From contig JBFFNE010000016.1 in NCBI GenBank assembly GCA_041563315.1, positions 1 through 48,877 on the forward strand: a stretch of DNA of 48,877 nt. The letters are read 5' to 3'. Below the pieces are notes generated by a model. The model had not been told where the DNA came from. It did no database searches and was given only the letters and a program-made list of their open reading frames with translations. Numbering within the stretch: the first letter of the stretch is position 1; each line of letters begins with the position of its first letter. Positions 1 through 8,331 of the stretch are shown in pieces. This stretch comes from JBFEYJ01 sp041563315. GTDB lineage: Bacteria; Pseudomonadota; Gammaproteobacteria; Thiohalomonadales; Thiohalomonadaceae. Position numbers and translations under genes: made by a program.

Positions 1-1117
1 CAGTGGAAACAAAATGGCTCAGCACGCCCTCAGCGGAGAAGACCGGGGTGATCGTTTTGGCCTCGAAATAGAGCTCACCGTCCTTGCGCCGGTTGATAAA
101 GATGTCGGTAAAGGGAAGGCCACTGGTAATGCTCTTCCACAGAGAACGATAAAAATCCTCATCCTGCAATCCGGACTTGAGAATATTGGCCTTTTTACCG
201 ACGGCCTCATCCCTGCTGTAGCCGGTTATCTCCTCGAATGCCGGATTAACATACACCATGACTCCTGTCTCGTCGGTGATGGCCACGGCATCGGCAGACT
301 GCTCCAGGGCACGCGACATCATCTCCCGCTCCTCCTCAAGTCGACGGCGGCGACTTACATCGATTGAGAGCCCGGCAACCCGGTAGATCTCGCCAGATTC
401 ATCACGAATCGGGAAAGAGCGGGTGTTGATCCAACGGGTCTGACCATCGGGCAGCAGAATACGGTACTCTTCAGCAAAACCCGCCCAACCAGCATCGGCC
501 AGTTGCGACTGCACCCGATGAAACTCTTCCGGATGGATGGTTTCCAGCAAACGCCCGGGATTGGCGAGCAACCAATCGCAAGGACGTTCCCAGATGTCCT
601 CAAAGGCAGGGCTGAGATAAAGCATGTGTTGCTGACTGGCATCCAGCAACCAGAGCACCTCACCGATATTGTCGGTGAGCTGACGAAAGCTCTGTTCACT
701 CTCACGCAGCGCCATCTCAGCAGCCTGGTGACAACGATGGACCTCAAGTTCCTCCAGCTCCCGCTCAATCGCCGGAGCCAGACGCGCCAAATTGTGCTTG
801 GTGATGAAATCATGGGCGCCGGCATGCATCAGCATCACCGCCCGCTCCTCGCCCACGTCGTCGGCCACCACAATGACGGGAAGATACAGCCTGCTCTGTC
901 GCACCTGCTCAATCACAGCCATCGCAAGATCTTCCTCCGGATAGCAGGCGCTGATCACCAGATCCCACCCCCCTTCATCGAGCAATTGCTGTAAGCCCCG
1001 TACGTCGGCCAGATGGTGGAACTCCGCGTTAAGCCCCCCCTGATGCACCGTATCCATCACCAGGCGGGCATCCTCTGCAGAGCGCTCTATCAGAATTATG
1101 CGTAGTGACGGTACCAC
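1..1117 (-). CDS. Sensor protein with degenerate receiver domain and two PAS domains (C-terminus beyond left edge)
   Basis: Reading leftwards from a GTG at 1117, the frame stays open to base 1, giving 372 residues. An in-frame TGA directly precedes the GTG and a CAGGAG lies at 1128-1133, so this start is well fixed. Residues 1-125 have a response-regulator fold (LRIILIE at the start, GAHDFITK with Lys107), but the phospho-acceptor position, Asp in the related motif DLVISDY, is Ala57 in DLVISACY, and one of the acidic-pocket residues is Arg12. It probably cannot be phosphorylated. Two PAS domains follow: about 140-255 (LTDNIGEVLWLLD, then RWINTRSFPIRDESG) and about 268-372 (SADAVAITDETG, NPAFEEITGYSRDE). 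In this family GGDEF, EAL or histidine-kinase domains usually follow; the output domain is outside the window, so its activity is unknown. Domain calls are secure, function is inferred. Confidence 0.85.
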   Translation of the reverse strand, partial: MVPSLRIILIERSAEDARLVMDTVHQGGLNAEFHHLADVRGLQQLLDEGGWDLVISACYPEEDLAMAVIEQVRQSRLYLPVIVVADDVGEERAVMLMHAGAHDFITKHNLARLAPAIERELEELEVHRCHQAAEMALRESEQSFRQLTDNIGEVLWLLDASQQHMLYLSPAFEDIWERPCDWLLANPGRLLETIHPEEFHRVQSQLADAGWAGFAEEYRILLPDGQTRWINTRSFPIRDESGEIYRVAGLSIDVSRRRRLEEEREMMSRALEQSADAVAITDETGVMVYVNPAFEEITGYSRDEAVGKKANILKSGLQDEDFYRSLWKSITSGLPFTDIFINRRKDGELYFEAKTITPVFSAEGVLSHFVST

Positions 1118-1466
1118 TCAAAAAACACTCCTGCGCCAGCCCTTATGCTACGAATCATGCACTGACCATCCTATTCCCGGCGGGCTTGAGAGACAAGTAT
1201 TCGAGGAAGAGCGGTAGTTCAGTGCCATTCAAATTATCGTGTGGCGCGGCCCAACCTACCGGGCGCCGCCTGAGAGCGCCATTCTGCCGCGGTTTACCCG
1301 CCCCCCTCCGTTCGTTGGCGGCGGGAAACGGCACCTACTGCAAAGTCAAGTCCGGGTTTAAGTGAAGGTTGTCGATTTTGTGTAAGTGGTATTGCTTTTT
1401 GTCTGCGCTGGGTCGTTCCACGTATAATGCCGACATTGTCCCTTCAATAACAAAGTGTGGAGCAGT
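1118..1466. other. Divergent intergenic region between the PAS sensor gene and ettA
   Basis: There is no convincing gene in these 349 bases. The left end carries the ribosome-binding site of the sensor gene (1128-1133) and the right end the ettA promoter. In between is GC-rich DNA with a stem of ten pairs and one bulged base: GTTTACCCGCC at 1292-1302 pairs with GGCGGGAAAC at 1320-1329. No T-run follows on either strand, so it does not look like a standard terminator. Confidence 0.6.
1399..1428 (+). promoter_or_regulatory. Sigma-70-type promoter of ettA
   Basis: A consensus -10 box TATAAT (1423-1428) is preceded by TTGTCT (1399-1404, four of six matches to TTGACA) with an 18-base spacer. Transcription should start near 1435, about 30 bases before the ettA start codon. 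This is the clearest promoter in the window. Confidence 0.7.
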
Positions 1467-3131
1467 ATGGCGCAGTACATCTATACCATGAACCGGGTCG
1501 GCAAGGTTGTGCCGCCGAAGCGGGAAATCCTCAAGGATATATCTCTCTCCTTCTTCCCTGGAGCCAAGATCGGCGTACTCGGTCTTAACGGCGCGGGTAA
1601 ATCGACCCTGTTGCGCATCATGGCCGGCATAGACACCGACATCGAGGGCGAGGCCCGGCCGCAGCCCGGCATCAAGATCGGCTACCTGCCGCAGGAGCCC
1701 CAGCTGGACGAGAGCCGGGATGTGCGGGGCAATATCGAATTGGCGGTCGGCGAGGTGAAAGACGCCCTCCAGCGTCTTGATGAAGTCTATGCCGCCTACG
1801 CCGAACCGGATGCGGATTTCGACGCCCTGGCCACCGAACAGGCGAAGCTGGAGAACATCATCCAGGCCACCGATGGACACAATATCGACCGTCACCTTGA
1901 GGTGGCCGCCGATGCCCTGCGCCTGCCGGCGTGGGATGCGGACGTGAGCAAGCTCTCCGGTGGTGAGCGCCGACGCGTCGCTCTGTGCAAGCTGCTATTG
2001 GAAAAGCCGGATATGCTGCTGCTGGACGAGCCGACCAACCACCTGGATGCCGAGTCAGTGGGCTGGCTGGAGCGCTTCCTCCACGACTACGAAGGCACCG
2101 TAGTGGCGATCACCCATGACCGCTACTTCCTCGACAATGTGGCCGGCTGGATTTTGGAGCTCGACCGTGGCCATGGCATCCCGTGGGAAGGCAACTACTC
2201 CTCCTGGCTGGAACAGAAAGAGAAGCGCCTGGAGCAGGAGCAGAAGTCCGAGGCAGCACGCGCCAAGGCGATGAAGCAGGAACTGGAGTGGGTTCGTACC
2301 AACCCCAAGGGACGCCACGCCAAGTCCAAGGCCCGCATGGCACGCTTCGATGAGCTCTCATCGAAGGAGTACCAGAAGCGCAACGAGACCAATGAGCTGT
2401 TTATCCCGCCGGGGCCACGGCTCGGCGACCTGGTGATCGAGGCGAAGAATCTGAAAAAAGGTTTTGCCGATCGACTGCTCATTGATGATCTCAACTTCAA
2501 TCTGCCGCCTGGCGGTATCGTCGGTGTCATCGGTCCCAACGGTGCGGGCAAGACCACACTGTTCCGTATGCTGGTGGGACAGGAGAGCCCGGACAAGGGT
2601 GAGCTGCGCCTGGGTGATACGGTCAAGCTGGCCTACGTCGACCAGAGTCGCGACGACCTGGACCCGAAAAGGACGGTATGGGAGGAGGTCTCCGGTGGCC
2701 ACGACAATATGATGGTCGGCGATTTCGTTCTCAACTCACGCGCCTATGTCAGCCGCTTTAACTTCAAGGGCTCTGACCAGCAGAAACGGGTTGGGGATCT
2801 CTCCGGTGGTGAGCGCAACCGCTTGCACATGGCAAAATTGATCGCGGCAGGTGGCAACCTGCTGCTGCTCGACGAGCCGACCAACGACCTCGATGTGGAG
2901 ACCCTGCGCGCACTGGAAGAAGCGTTGCTGGAGTTCCCCGGCTGCGCCGTGGTGATCTCGCACGATCGCTGGTTCCTCGATCGCATCGCCACCCACATCC
3001 TCGCCTTTGAGGGCGACTCTCACGTGGAGTGGTTCGAGGGCAACTTTGCCGACTACGAGGAGGACAAGAAACGTCGCCTCGGAGAGGAGGCCGTGCAGCC
3101 ACATCGCATCAAGTACAAGAAGCTGGCATAG
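1467..3131 (+). CDS. ettA: Energy-dependent translational throttle protein EttA (ABC-F ATPase)
   Basis: This 554-residue ABC-F protein has no membrane domain. It binds the ribosomal E site and couples the first rounds of elongation to cellular ATP/ADP. Both ATPase cassettes are intact: Walker A GLNGAGKST (39-47), signature LSGGERRRV (163-171) and Walker B MLLLDEPTNHLD with catalytic Glu188, then a second set GPNGAGKTT, LSGGERNRL and LLLLDEPTNDLD. Between them is the long charged P-site tRNA interaction linker (KRLEQEQKSEAARAKAMKQELEW). Length and sequence match E. coli EttA (555 residues) closely. The start MAQYIYTMNRVGK at 1467 is preferred over an upstream ATG at 1455 because GGAG lies just before it and homologues begin there. 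It is a single-gene unit with its own promoter. The assignment is secure. Confidence 0.96.
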   Translation: MAQYIYTMNRVGKVVPPKREILKDISLSFFPGAKIGVLGLNGAGKSTLLRIMAGIDTDIEGEARPQPGIKIGYLPQEPQLDESRDVRGNIELAVGEVKDALQRLDEVYAAYAEPDADFDALATEQAKLENIIQATDGHNIDRHLEVAADALRLPAWDADVSKLSGGERRRVALCKLLLEKPDMLLLDEPTNHLDAESVGWLERFLHDYEGTVVAITHDRYFLDNVAGWILELDRGHGIPWEGNYSSWLEQKEKRLEQEQKSEAARAKAMKQELEWVRTNPKGRHAKSKARMARFDELSSKEYQKRNETNELFIPPGPRLGDLVIEAKNLKKGFADRLLIDDLNFNLPPGGIVGVIGPNGAGKTTLFRMLVGQESPDKGELRLGDTVKLAYVDQSRDDLDPKRTVWEEVSGGHDNMMVGDFVLNSRAYVSRFNFKGSDQQKRVGDLSGGERNRLHMAKLIAAGGNLLLLDEPTNDLDVETLRALEEALLEFPGCAVVISHDRWFLDRIATHILAFEGDSHVEWFEGNFADYEEDKKRRLGEEAVQPHRIKYKKLA

Positions 3132-3227
3132 GAGAAGTCGCACGGCGCACATGATTGTGACTTGTCACGGGTTCCCTGCCGGTTTTTTTCTTCATCATCG
3201 CCTGCCCTCTGCTGCCTGTTTCAACAA

Positions 3228-3255
3228 TTGATTTCACCCGGCCAGTCGATACACT
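3228..3255 (+). promoter_or_regulatory. Candidate promoter of the Lon-like protease gene
   Basis: TTGATT (3228-3233) and TACACT (3250-3255) are separated by 16 bases, a moderate sigma-70 match. Transcription would begin near 3262, inside the dyad described next, so the dyad could be an operator or the first hairpin of the transcript. No heat-shock sigma-32 motif was seen. Confidence 0.4.
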
Positions 3256-3256
3256 T

Positions 3257-3298
3257 TAAGGAGTCTCTGATTGATACAGAATCAATCAGACCTCCTTA
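3257..3298 (+). promoter_or_regulatory. Strong two-tier inverted repeat just upstream of the Lon-like protease gene
   Basis: The inner arms TCTGATTGAT (3266-3275) and ATCAATCAGA (3281-3290) are a perfect 10-bp inverted repeat around ACAGA. The outer arms TAAGGAG (3257-3263) and CTCCTTA (3292-3298) are another perfect 7 bp. Together they form about 17 pairs interrupted by a small asymmetric loop. No T-run follows, so it is not a normal terminator. The outer arms are a Shine-Dalgarno and an anti-Shine-Dalgarno word. The real ribosome-binding site AAAGGA lies downstream, ahead of the ATG at 3323. It may be a repressor operator or a 5' UTR hairpin. Confidence 0.6.
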
Positions 3299-3322
3299 CT
3301 ACAATACGAACAAAGGACCGCC

Positions 3323-5779
3323 ATGACGTCAGCCAAACGAATCGAGGCGCATGCCCTTGCCAACTGCTGCTCCCCGGAGAGCTTTAGTTTCGAAACCACT
3401 GATGACCTGGAGGAACTCAGCGAAATCATTGGTCAGGATCGAGCTGTCAATGCGGTTCACTTTGGTATCGGCGTCCAGCGTGAAGGCTATAACCTGTACG
3501 TAATGGGCCCTCCTGGCATGGGCAAACATACCATGGTGCGGCAGTTCCTTGAGCAAAAGGCCAGTTCGCAACCCCACCCTCCTGACTGGTGCTACATCAA
3601 CAACTTCAAACAGCCGCACAAGCCCAAGGCGCTGAAACTCCCCCCAGGGCGGGGTGAGCAGTTACGTCAGGACATGGAGCAGTTGGTCGAGGAGCTAAGC
3701 ACAGCCATCCCCGCCGCCTTCGAGAGCGACGACTATCGTAGCCAAATCCAATCGCTAGAGGAGGAACTGAAGGAGCAGCAGGAAAAGGCGTTCACCGAGC
3801 TATCGGAAGCGGCCGGCAAAAAAAACGTGAAACTGTTCCGTACCCCCAGTGGATTTGCCTTCGCTCCCCAACGTGAAGGCGAGGTGGTCAGCCCCGAGGA
3901 CTTTGAAAAACTTCCTCCGGATGAACAGGAGCATATCGAAACAATTGTTGCTGCTCTGCAAGAGCAGTTACAGGAGATCATCCAGCGCATTCCGCAGTGG
4001 CGCAGGGAGACCCGAGACAAGGTCAAGGCGCTCAACCAAAAGGTCGCGATGTCAGCCGTCGGCCACCTTATTGAAGAACTGAAAAAGAACTACAATGACC
4101 AGCCCGACGTACTTAGCTACCTCGACGAGGTCAAACAGGATGTAGTCCACAATGTCACCGATTTCATCAAGACCGAAGAGAGAGAGGAGCTCACTGGAGG
4201 ACAACAACCTACTGACCCGAGAGCCCTGCATCGTTACAAGGTCAACAACCTGATCCTCAATAACCGGGGAGAAGGCGCTCCGGTAATGTATCTGGATAAT
4301 CCCACCTTTCTCAATTTGGTGGGACGAGCCGAGCACAAGGCACAGTTCGGCACCCTGGTGACCGACTTCACGCTGCTCAAGCCCGGCGCCCTGCATGAAG
4401 CGAACGGCGGTTATCTGCTGGTCGATGCCCACAAAGTACTCACCCAGCCTTACGCCTGGGAAGGACTGAAGCGTGCCCTTTATTCCAATCAGATCAATAT
4501 CGAACCGCTGGAGAAGATGCTCAGCCTGGTCAGCACCGTCTCGCTCGAACCAGAACCGATCCCCCTCGATATCAAGGTGGTGATCCTGGGTGATCGCAGG
4601 CTTTATTATCTGTTGCAGGAATATGACCCAGACTTCGGCGAGCTGTTCAAAGTGCAGGCGGATTTTGAAGATCGCATTGACCGCAGCGAGGAGAATCATC
4701 ACCTCCTCGCCCGCCTCATCGCCACGGTTGTGCGCAAGGAGAAACTTCTGCCCTTTCACAAAGGTGCAGTAGCCCGGATCATCGATTACGCCTCACGCCA
4801 TGCAGAAGACGCAGAAAAGCTCACCACTCACATGCGCAGCATCGCCGACCTGGTGCGCGAGGCTGATTACTGGGCTCGCCAGGAAGAGCGAGACGTCGTC
4901 CAGGACAAAGACATCCGCCACACCATTGATGAGCAGATCCACCGCGCATCACGGGTACGAGAACGAATCCAGGAAGCTATCCAGCGTGGCACCATATTTA
5001 TAGACAGTGACGGCGAAAAAGTCGGCCAGGTTAATGGCCTGTCGGTGCTCAGTTTAGGCAACTACATGTTCGGCCAGCCCTCGCGCATTACCGCCACGGT
5101 TCATATCGGGGAAGGACAGGTGGTGGACATCGACCGTGAGGTTGAGATGAGCGGCCCTATCCATTCCAAGGGCGTGCTGATACTCTCCTCGCTTCTCGCC
5201 TCACGCTACGCTCGCCAGCATCCACTCTCGCTCTCCGCCAGCCTGGTATTTGAACAAAACTACGGCGGGGTTGATGGTGACAGCGCCTCCTTAGCCGAAC
5301 TATGCGCCCTGCTCTCGGCAATCGCCGAGGTGCCGATCAAACAATCCTTCGCCCTAACAGGCTCAATCAATCAGCATGGTCAAGTGCAGCCCATCGGCGG
5401 GGTGAATGAAAAGATTGAAGGCTTCTTCGAGGTCTGTCGTACTCGCGGCCTGAGCGGTGAGCAAGGGATCATCATCCCCGCCAGCAACGTCAAGAACCTG
5501 ATGCTTCACCCCGACGTGGTTGAGGCGGTGAAAGCCGAAAAATTCCATATTTACTCGGTGGAAACTGTCGACGAGGCTCTGGGTCTACTGACCGGGATCG
5601 AGGCGGGTGAGCTAAATGCCCGCGGAAACTATCCACCAGACAGTCTCAATGGCAGGGCACAATCCAGGCTGAAAGAGATGGCGCACATTCGCCAGAGTTT
5701 TGGCGACAGTCACCACAAGGACAAAGAGGAGAGCGGCGGAAAAAAACTGGAGGACGGTGATTCCGGGGGGGGTGCTTGA
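3323..5779 (+). CDS. Lon-like ATP-dependent protease (AAA domain plus Lon C-terminal Ser-Lys protease)
   Basis: This 818-residue protein has an N-terminal AAA-type region with Walker A GPPGMGKHT (62-70), a long charged helical insert (about 130-280) and a C-terminal Lon protease domain. The catalytic dyad is visible: Ser654 in GGVDGDSASLAEL and Lys697 in IGGVNEKIEGFF, 43 residues apart as in Lon. It belongs to the family of LonB/YcbZ-type proteins found in many proteobacteria rather than classical Lon, since there is no Lon N-terminal substrate domain. It should degrade misfolded or regulatory proteins in the cytoplasm; the substrates cannot be read from sequence. The start ATG has AAAGGA upstream. 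The tail is charged and glycine-rich (KDKEESGGKKLEDG). It seems to be transcribed alone, from a promoter with an unusual dyad. Confidence 0.92.
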   Translation: MTSAKRIEAHALANCCSPESFSFETTDDLEELSEIIGQDRAVNAVHFGIGVQREGYNLYVMGPPGMGKHTMVRQFLEQKASSQPHPPDWCYINNFKQPHKPKALKLPPGRGEQLRQDMEQLVEELSTAIPAAFESDDYRSQIQSLEEELKEQQEKAFTELSEAAGKKNVKLFRTPSGFAFAPQREGEVVSPEDFEKLPPDEQEHIETIVAALQEQLQEIIQRIPQWRRETRDKVKALNQKVAMSAVGHLIEELKKNYNDQPDVLSYLDEVKQDVVHNVTDFIKTEEREELTGGQQPTDPRALHRYKVNNLILNNRGEGAPVMYLDNPTFLNLVGRAEHKAQFGTLVTDFTLLKPGALHEANGGYLLVDAHKVLTQPYAWEGLKRALYSNQINIEPLEKMLSLVSTVSLEPEPIPLDIKVVILGDRRLYYLLQEYDPDFGELFKVQADFEDRIDRSEENHHLLARLIATVVRKEKLLPFHKGAVARIIDYASRHAEDAEKLTTHMRSIADLVREADYWARQEERDVVQDKDIRHTIDEQIHRASRVRERIQEAIQRGTIFIDSDGEKVGQVNGLSVLSLGNYMFGQPSRITATVHIGEGQVVDIDREVEMSGPIHSKGVLILSSLLASRYARQHPLSLSASLVFEQNYGGVDGDSASLAELCALLSAIAEVPIKQSFALTGSINQHGQVQPIGGVNEKIEGFFEVCRTRGLSGEQGIIIPASNVKNLMLHPDVVEAVKAEKFHIYSVETVDEALGLLTGIEAGELNARGNYPPDSLNGRAQSRLKEMAHIRQSFGDSHHKDKEESGGKKLEDGDSGGGA

Positions 5780-6150
5780 CGCACTCCACGTCCTACCTTG
5801 TATGTTCCCCTTACGCCGTCAACCCACACCCGTATTTACTGGCACTGTTTGAGCGACTCCTTCGCCTCATTTCATCAATGGTGTCACTCACCTGTCCGGG
5901 ATAACTCCATCGGCACCAACACCGAACAATCGCTGATGTAAGTCATCGCTGGCTTTATGCATTCCTATCCAGGCAATCCATTACACAGGATAATCTACCC
6001 CACTCACCGTTGCGACAGATAACAATATTAAAATATTTAAATGTGCCCATAACTAACGAGGTTTTGACTTCACCATGGCGATCCCACTATCCTTGAATGC
6101 CTTGTTTCAGGAATATACTAGGCTTCGGATACTTGGCCCGGTGTCGACCA
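5780..6150. other. Intergenic region with AT-rich leader and a possible 30-codon upstream ORF
   Basis: No established gene is seen. The region becomes AT-rich after about 6015, which fits promoter DNA for the GGDEF-EAL gene, but no box pair is convincing. An ORF of 30 codons, ATG at 6075 to TAA at 6165-6167, begins with MAIPLSLNALFQEY. GAGG lies at 6059-6062, about 12 bases ahead, and the ORF ends inside the first codons of the following gene. It could be a leader peptide or chance. Confidence 0.35.
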
Positions 6151-8331
6151 ATGAGCAGAACGAATAATAACAAAATGGACCGCACTCACGGGGCTTACAG
6201 CCTGCGCCAGCGCTACCTGTTTGTCACTACCTTCCTCAGCCTGCTCCTTTTAGGATTTCTCTGGTTGTCGCATGACTATGTCAGCGACCGTTCCGCTCAA
6301 CACCTGGAAAGCTCATATCAGCGCAACCTGGCGGCTCACACGCTGCGCCTGCTACGCGAGTCGTTGCGCGAAACAGCACAACAGTTTGAGGAGTATCTTT
6401 GGTCACCCGATCAAATCCGCCGCCAAACGATCCTGCGCAATGTCGATACCGCCCTGATACTTTCCAGGGAGCTCGAGAGTCACCCCTGGACCGGGTTTAG
6501 CAAAGGTATTGATATGCCCCTGGATCTTGCCAGCAATATTGAAGCCATGCGTGAGCCCCTGACCGAGGCCATGGAGAAACGCAATGAGCTTTCTTTAATG
6601 AGCAAAGTCAGTCACAAGGTGCAGACAGCCACTATCGCAGCAACCGTCGCTCCGCTTCGGCAAACCATCGATTCAATTTTCCAGCAGTTATGGACAAAGC
6701 TGAGTACGATAGAGGAAGAGCTTGAGCGCTCAGCGACGGCAAATGCTACGGTGATTGAACATACAGCGAATACTGTCACCCTAGGAATATGGCTACTCGG
6801 TACTGGTGGACTTGGCATCATTGTCGTCAGTTTTCTCTATTTTGAGAGAGGCGTACTCAAACCCATCACGATGGTTGCTGCTGCACTCAAGGAGGAAGCA
6901 CAAGGCCAACCCAGTGAAATGCCTAAAGCCAAAAGCCTGGAGAGTCAGCAACTCATCGATGCCTTTAGCGACATGCGGCAACAGGTGCACGAACGTCAAC
7001 AAGCCCTGGAACATCAAGCCCTGCGCGATAATCTGACCAGCCTACCCAACCGCTTCTTCTGGCAAGGAGCCCTAAACAAGCAGTGTCAGGAGGCCAAAGA
7101 GAAACAGCACGGGCTGGGTGTGCTGATTGTCGGTCTTGACCGGTTCAAGGAGATCAACGATACCCTGGGTCACGCCATCGGCGACCGCGTCTTACAGCTC
7201 TTTGGCGAACGCCTGAGGTACCTGTTGCGCAGTAACGACACTGTCGCCCGTCTTGGCAGCGATGAATTTGCCATCATGTTGTCCGATAGCGGGCAGGAGG
7301 AGGCGACTTATATCGCCCGCAAAATCCTCGAGGAGATGGAGCACCCCTTCCTGATCGAACAAATCAATCTCTATGTGGGTTGCAGTATCGGTGTCACCCT
7401 TTACCCAAAAACCAGTAGCAGCGCCGAAGAGTTGACGCGGCATGCAAGTATTGCCATGTATGCGGCTAAACGGCACATGAGCGGCTATGCCGTATACGAC
7501 CCCAAATACGACACCCATAGTGTGCACAAGCTTTCGCTTGCCACCGATCTGCGCAACGCCATTCAGAGCAATGACCTGTATCTCGAATATCAGCCCCAAG
7601 TCTCACCGAGTGGCCAGCGCTTGCGTGGCATGGAGGCATTATTGCGCTGGAATCACCCACTCCACGGACTAGTTCGCCCCGATGAGTTCATACCCATTGC
7701 GGAACAGACCGCGCTGATCCACCCCCTCACAGCCTGGCTACTGGAAAACACATTTGCACAGATGGCCGCGTGGCGAAAACAGCAATTGGATTGTGGCATC
7801 GTTGCGATTAATATATCGGTCTTCAACCTGCAATCCACGACCCTTATAGAAACCCTGCGTAGCCAACTGGAAAAGTGGCAGATAGCGCCGGAAAAAATCA
7901 TGCTCGAAATCACCGAGACGGCCATGATGGCCGATCCCATCCATGCCAAAACCACATTAAAGCAGCTCAATGATCTGGGTGTGAAACTGGCCATCGACGA
8001 TTTTGGCACCGGCTTTTCCTCCCTCGCCTACCTCAAGCAACTCCCGGTAGATGAACTGAAGATCGACAAATCCTTTGTCATGAACATGGCCGAAGACGAA
8101 AACGATGCCGTCATCGTCCGCTCCACCATCGATATGGCGCACAACCTTGGCTTAAAAGTGGTGGCCGAAGGGGTGGAAACCAGTGAGGTGAGAGAACTGC
8201 TGGAGATCCTCAATTGCGATCTCATGCAGGGGTACTACATCAGCAGGCCACTCCCCGTCACAGAAATCACCCGCTGGCTATCTCCCCTTCATCCAAAAGG
8301 GAAAATCCGCCATCTTAAGGATTTTCGCTGA
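6151..8331 (+). CDS. Membrane-bound GGDEF-EAL cyclic-di-GMP protein, probably a phosphodiesterase
   Basis: With the start at MSRTNNNK the protein has 726 residues. A transmembrane helix (about 20-38, YLFVTTFLSLLLLGFLWL) is followed by a periplasmic helical sensor region, a second helix (GIWLLGTGGLGIIVVSFLYF), a HAMP-like linker, a GGDEF domain and an EAL domain. The GGDEF motif reads G369-S-D-E-F, with the second glycine replaced, so cyclase activity is doubtful. The EAL domain keeps E495-A-L, the ITETAMM glutamate, the Mg-binding pair D616-D617 in IDDFGTGFSS, and VVAEGVET, so c-di-GMP hydrolysis is expected. The start is uncertain: an ATG at 6097 gives 18 more residues and ATG 6175 eight fewer, and none has a strong ribosome-binding site. 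Its 3' end overlaps the convergent next gene by 17 bases. Confidence 0.9.
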   Translation: MSRTNNNKMDRTHGAYSLRQRYLFVTTFLSLLLLGFLWLSHDYVSDRSAQHLESSYQRNLAAHTLRLLRESLRETAQQFEEYLWSPDQIRRQTILRNVDTALILSRELESHPWTGFSKGIDMPLDLASNIEAMREPLTEAMEKRNELSLMSKVSHKVQTATIAATVAPLRQTIDSIFQQLWTKLSTIEEELERSATANATVIEHTANTVTLGIWLLGTGGLGIIVVSFLYFERGVLKPITMVAAALKEEAQGQPSEMPKAKSLESQQLIDAFSDMRQQVHERQQALEHQALRDNLTSLPNRFFWQGALNKQCQEAKEKQHGLGVLIVGLDRFKEINDTLGHAIGDRVLQLFGERLRYLLRSNDTVARLGSDEFAIMLSDSGQEEATYIARKILEEMEHPFLIEQINLYVGCSIGVTLYPKTSSSAEELTRHASIAMYAAKRHMSGYAVYDPKYDTHSVHKLSLATDLRNAIQSNDLYLEYQPQVSPSGQRLRGMEALLRWNHPLHGLVRPDEFIPIAEQTALIHPLTAWLLENTFAQMAAWRKQQLDCGIVAINISVFNLQSTTLIETLRSQLEKWQIAPEKIMLEITETAMMADPIHAKTTLKQLNDLGVKLAIDDFGTGFSSLAYLKQLPVDELKIDKSFVMNMAEDENDAVIVRSTIDMAHNLGLKVVAEGVETSEVRELLEILNCDLMQGYYISRPLPVTEITRWLSPLHPKGKIRHLKDFR

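Noticed and set aside
3160..3190. Intrinsic terminator after ettA
   Set aside because: A run of seven Ts is present but the preceding stem is only about three to four pairs.
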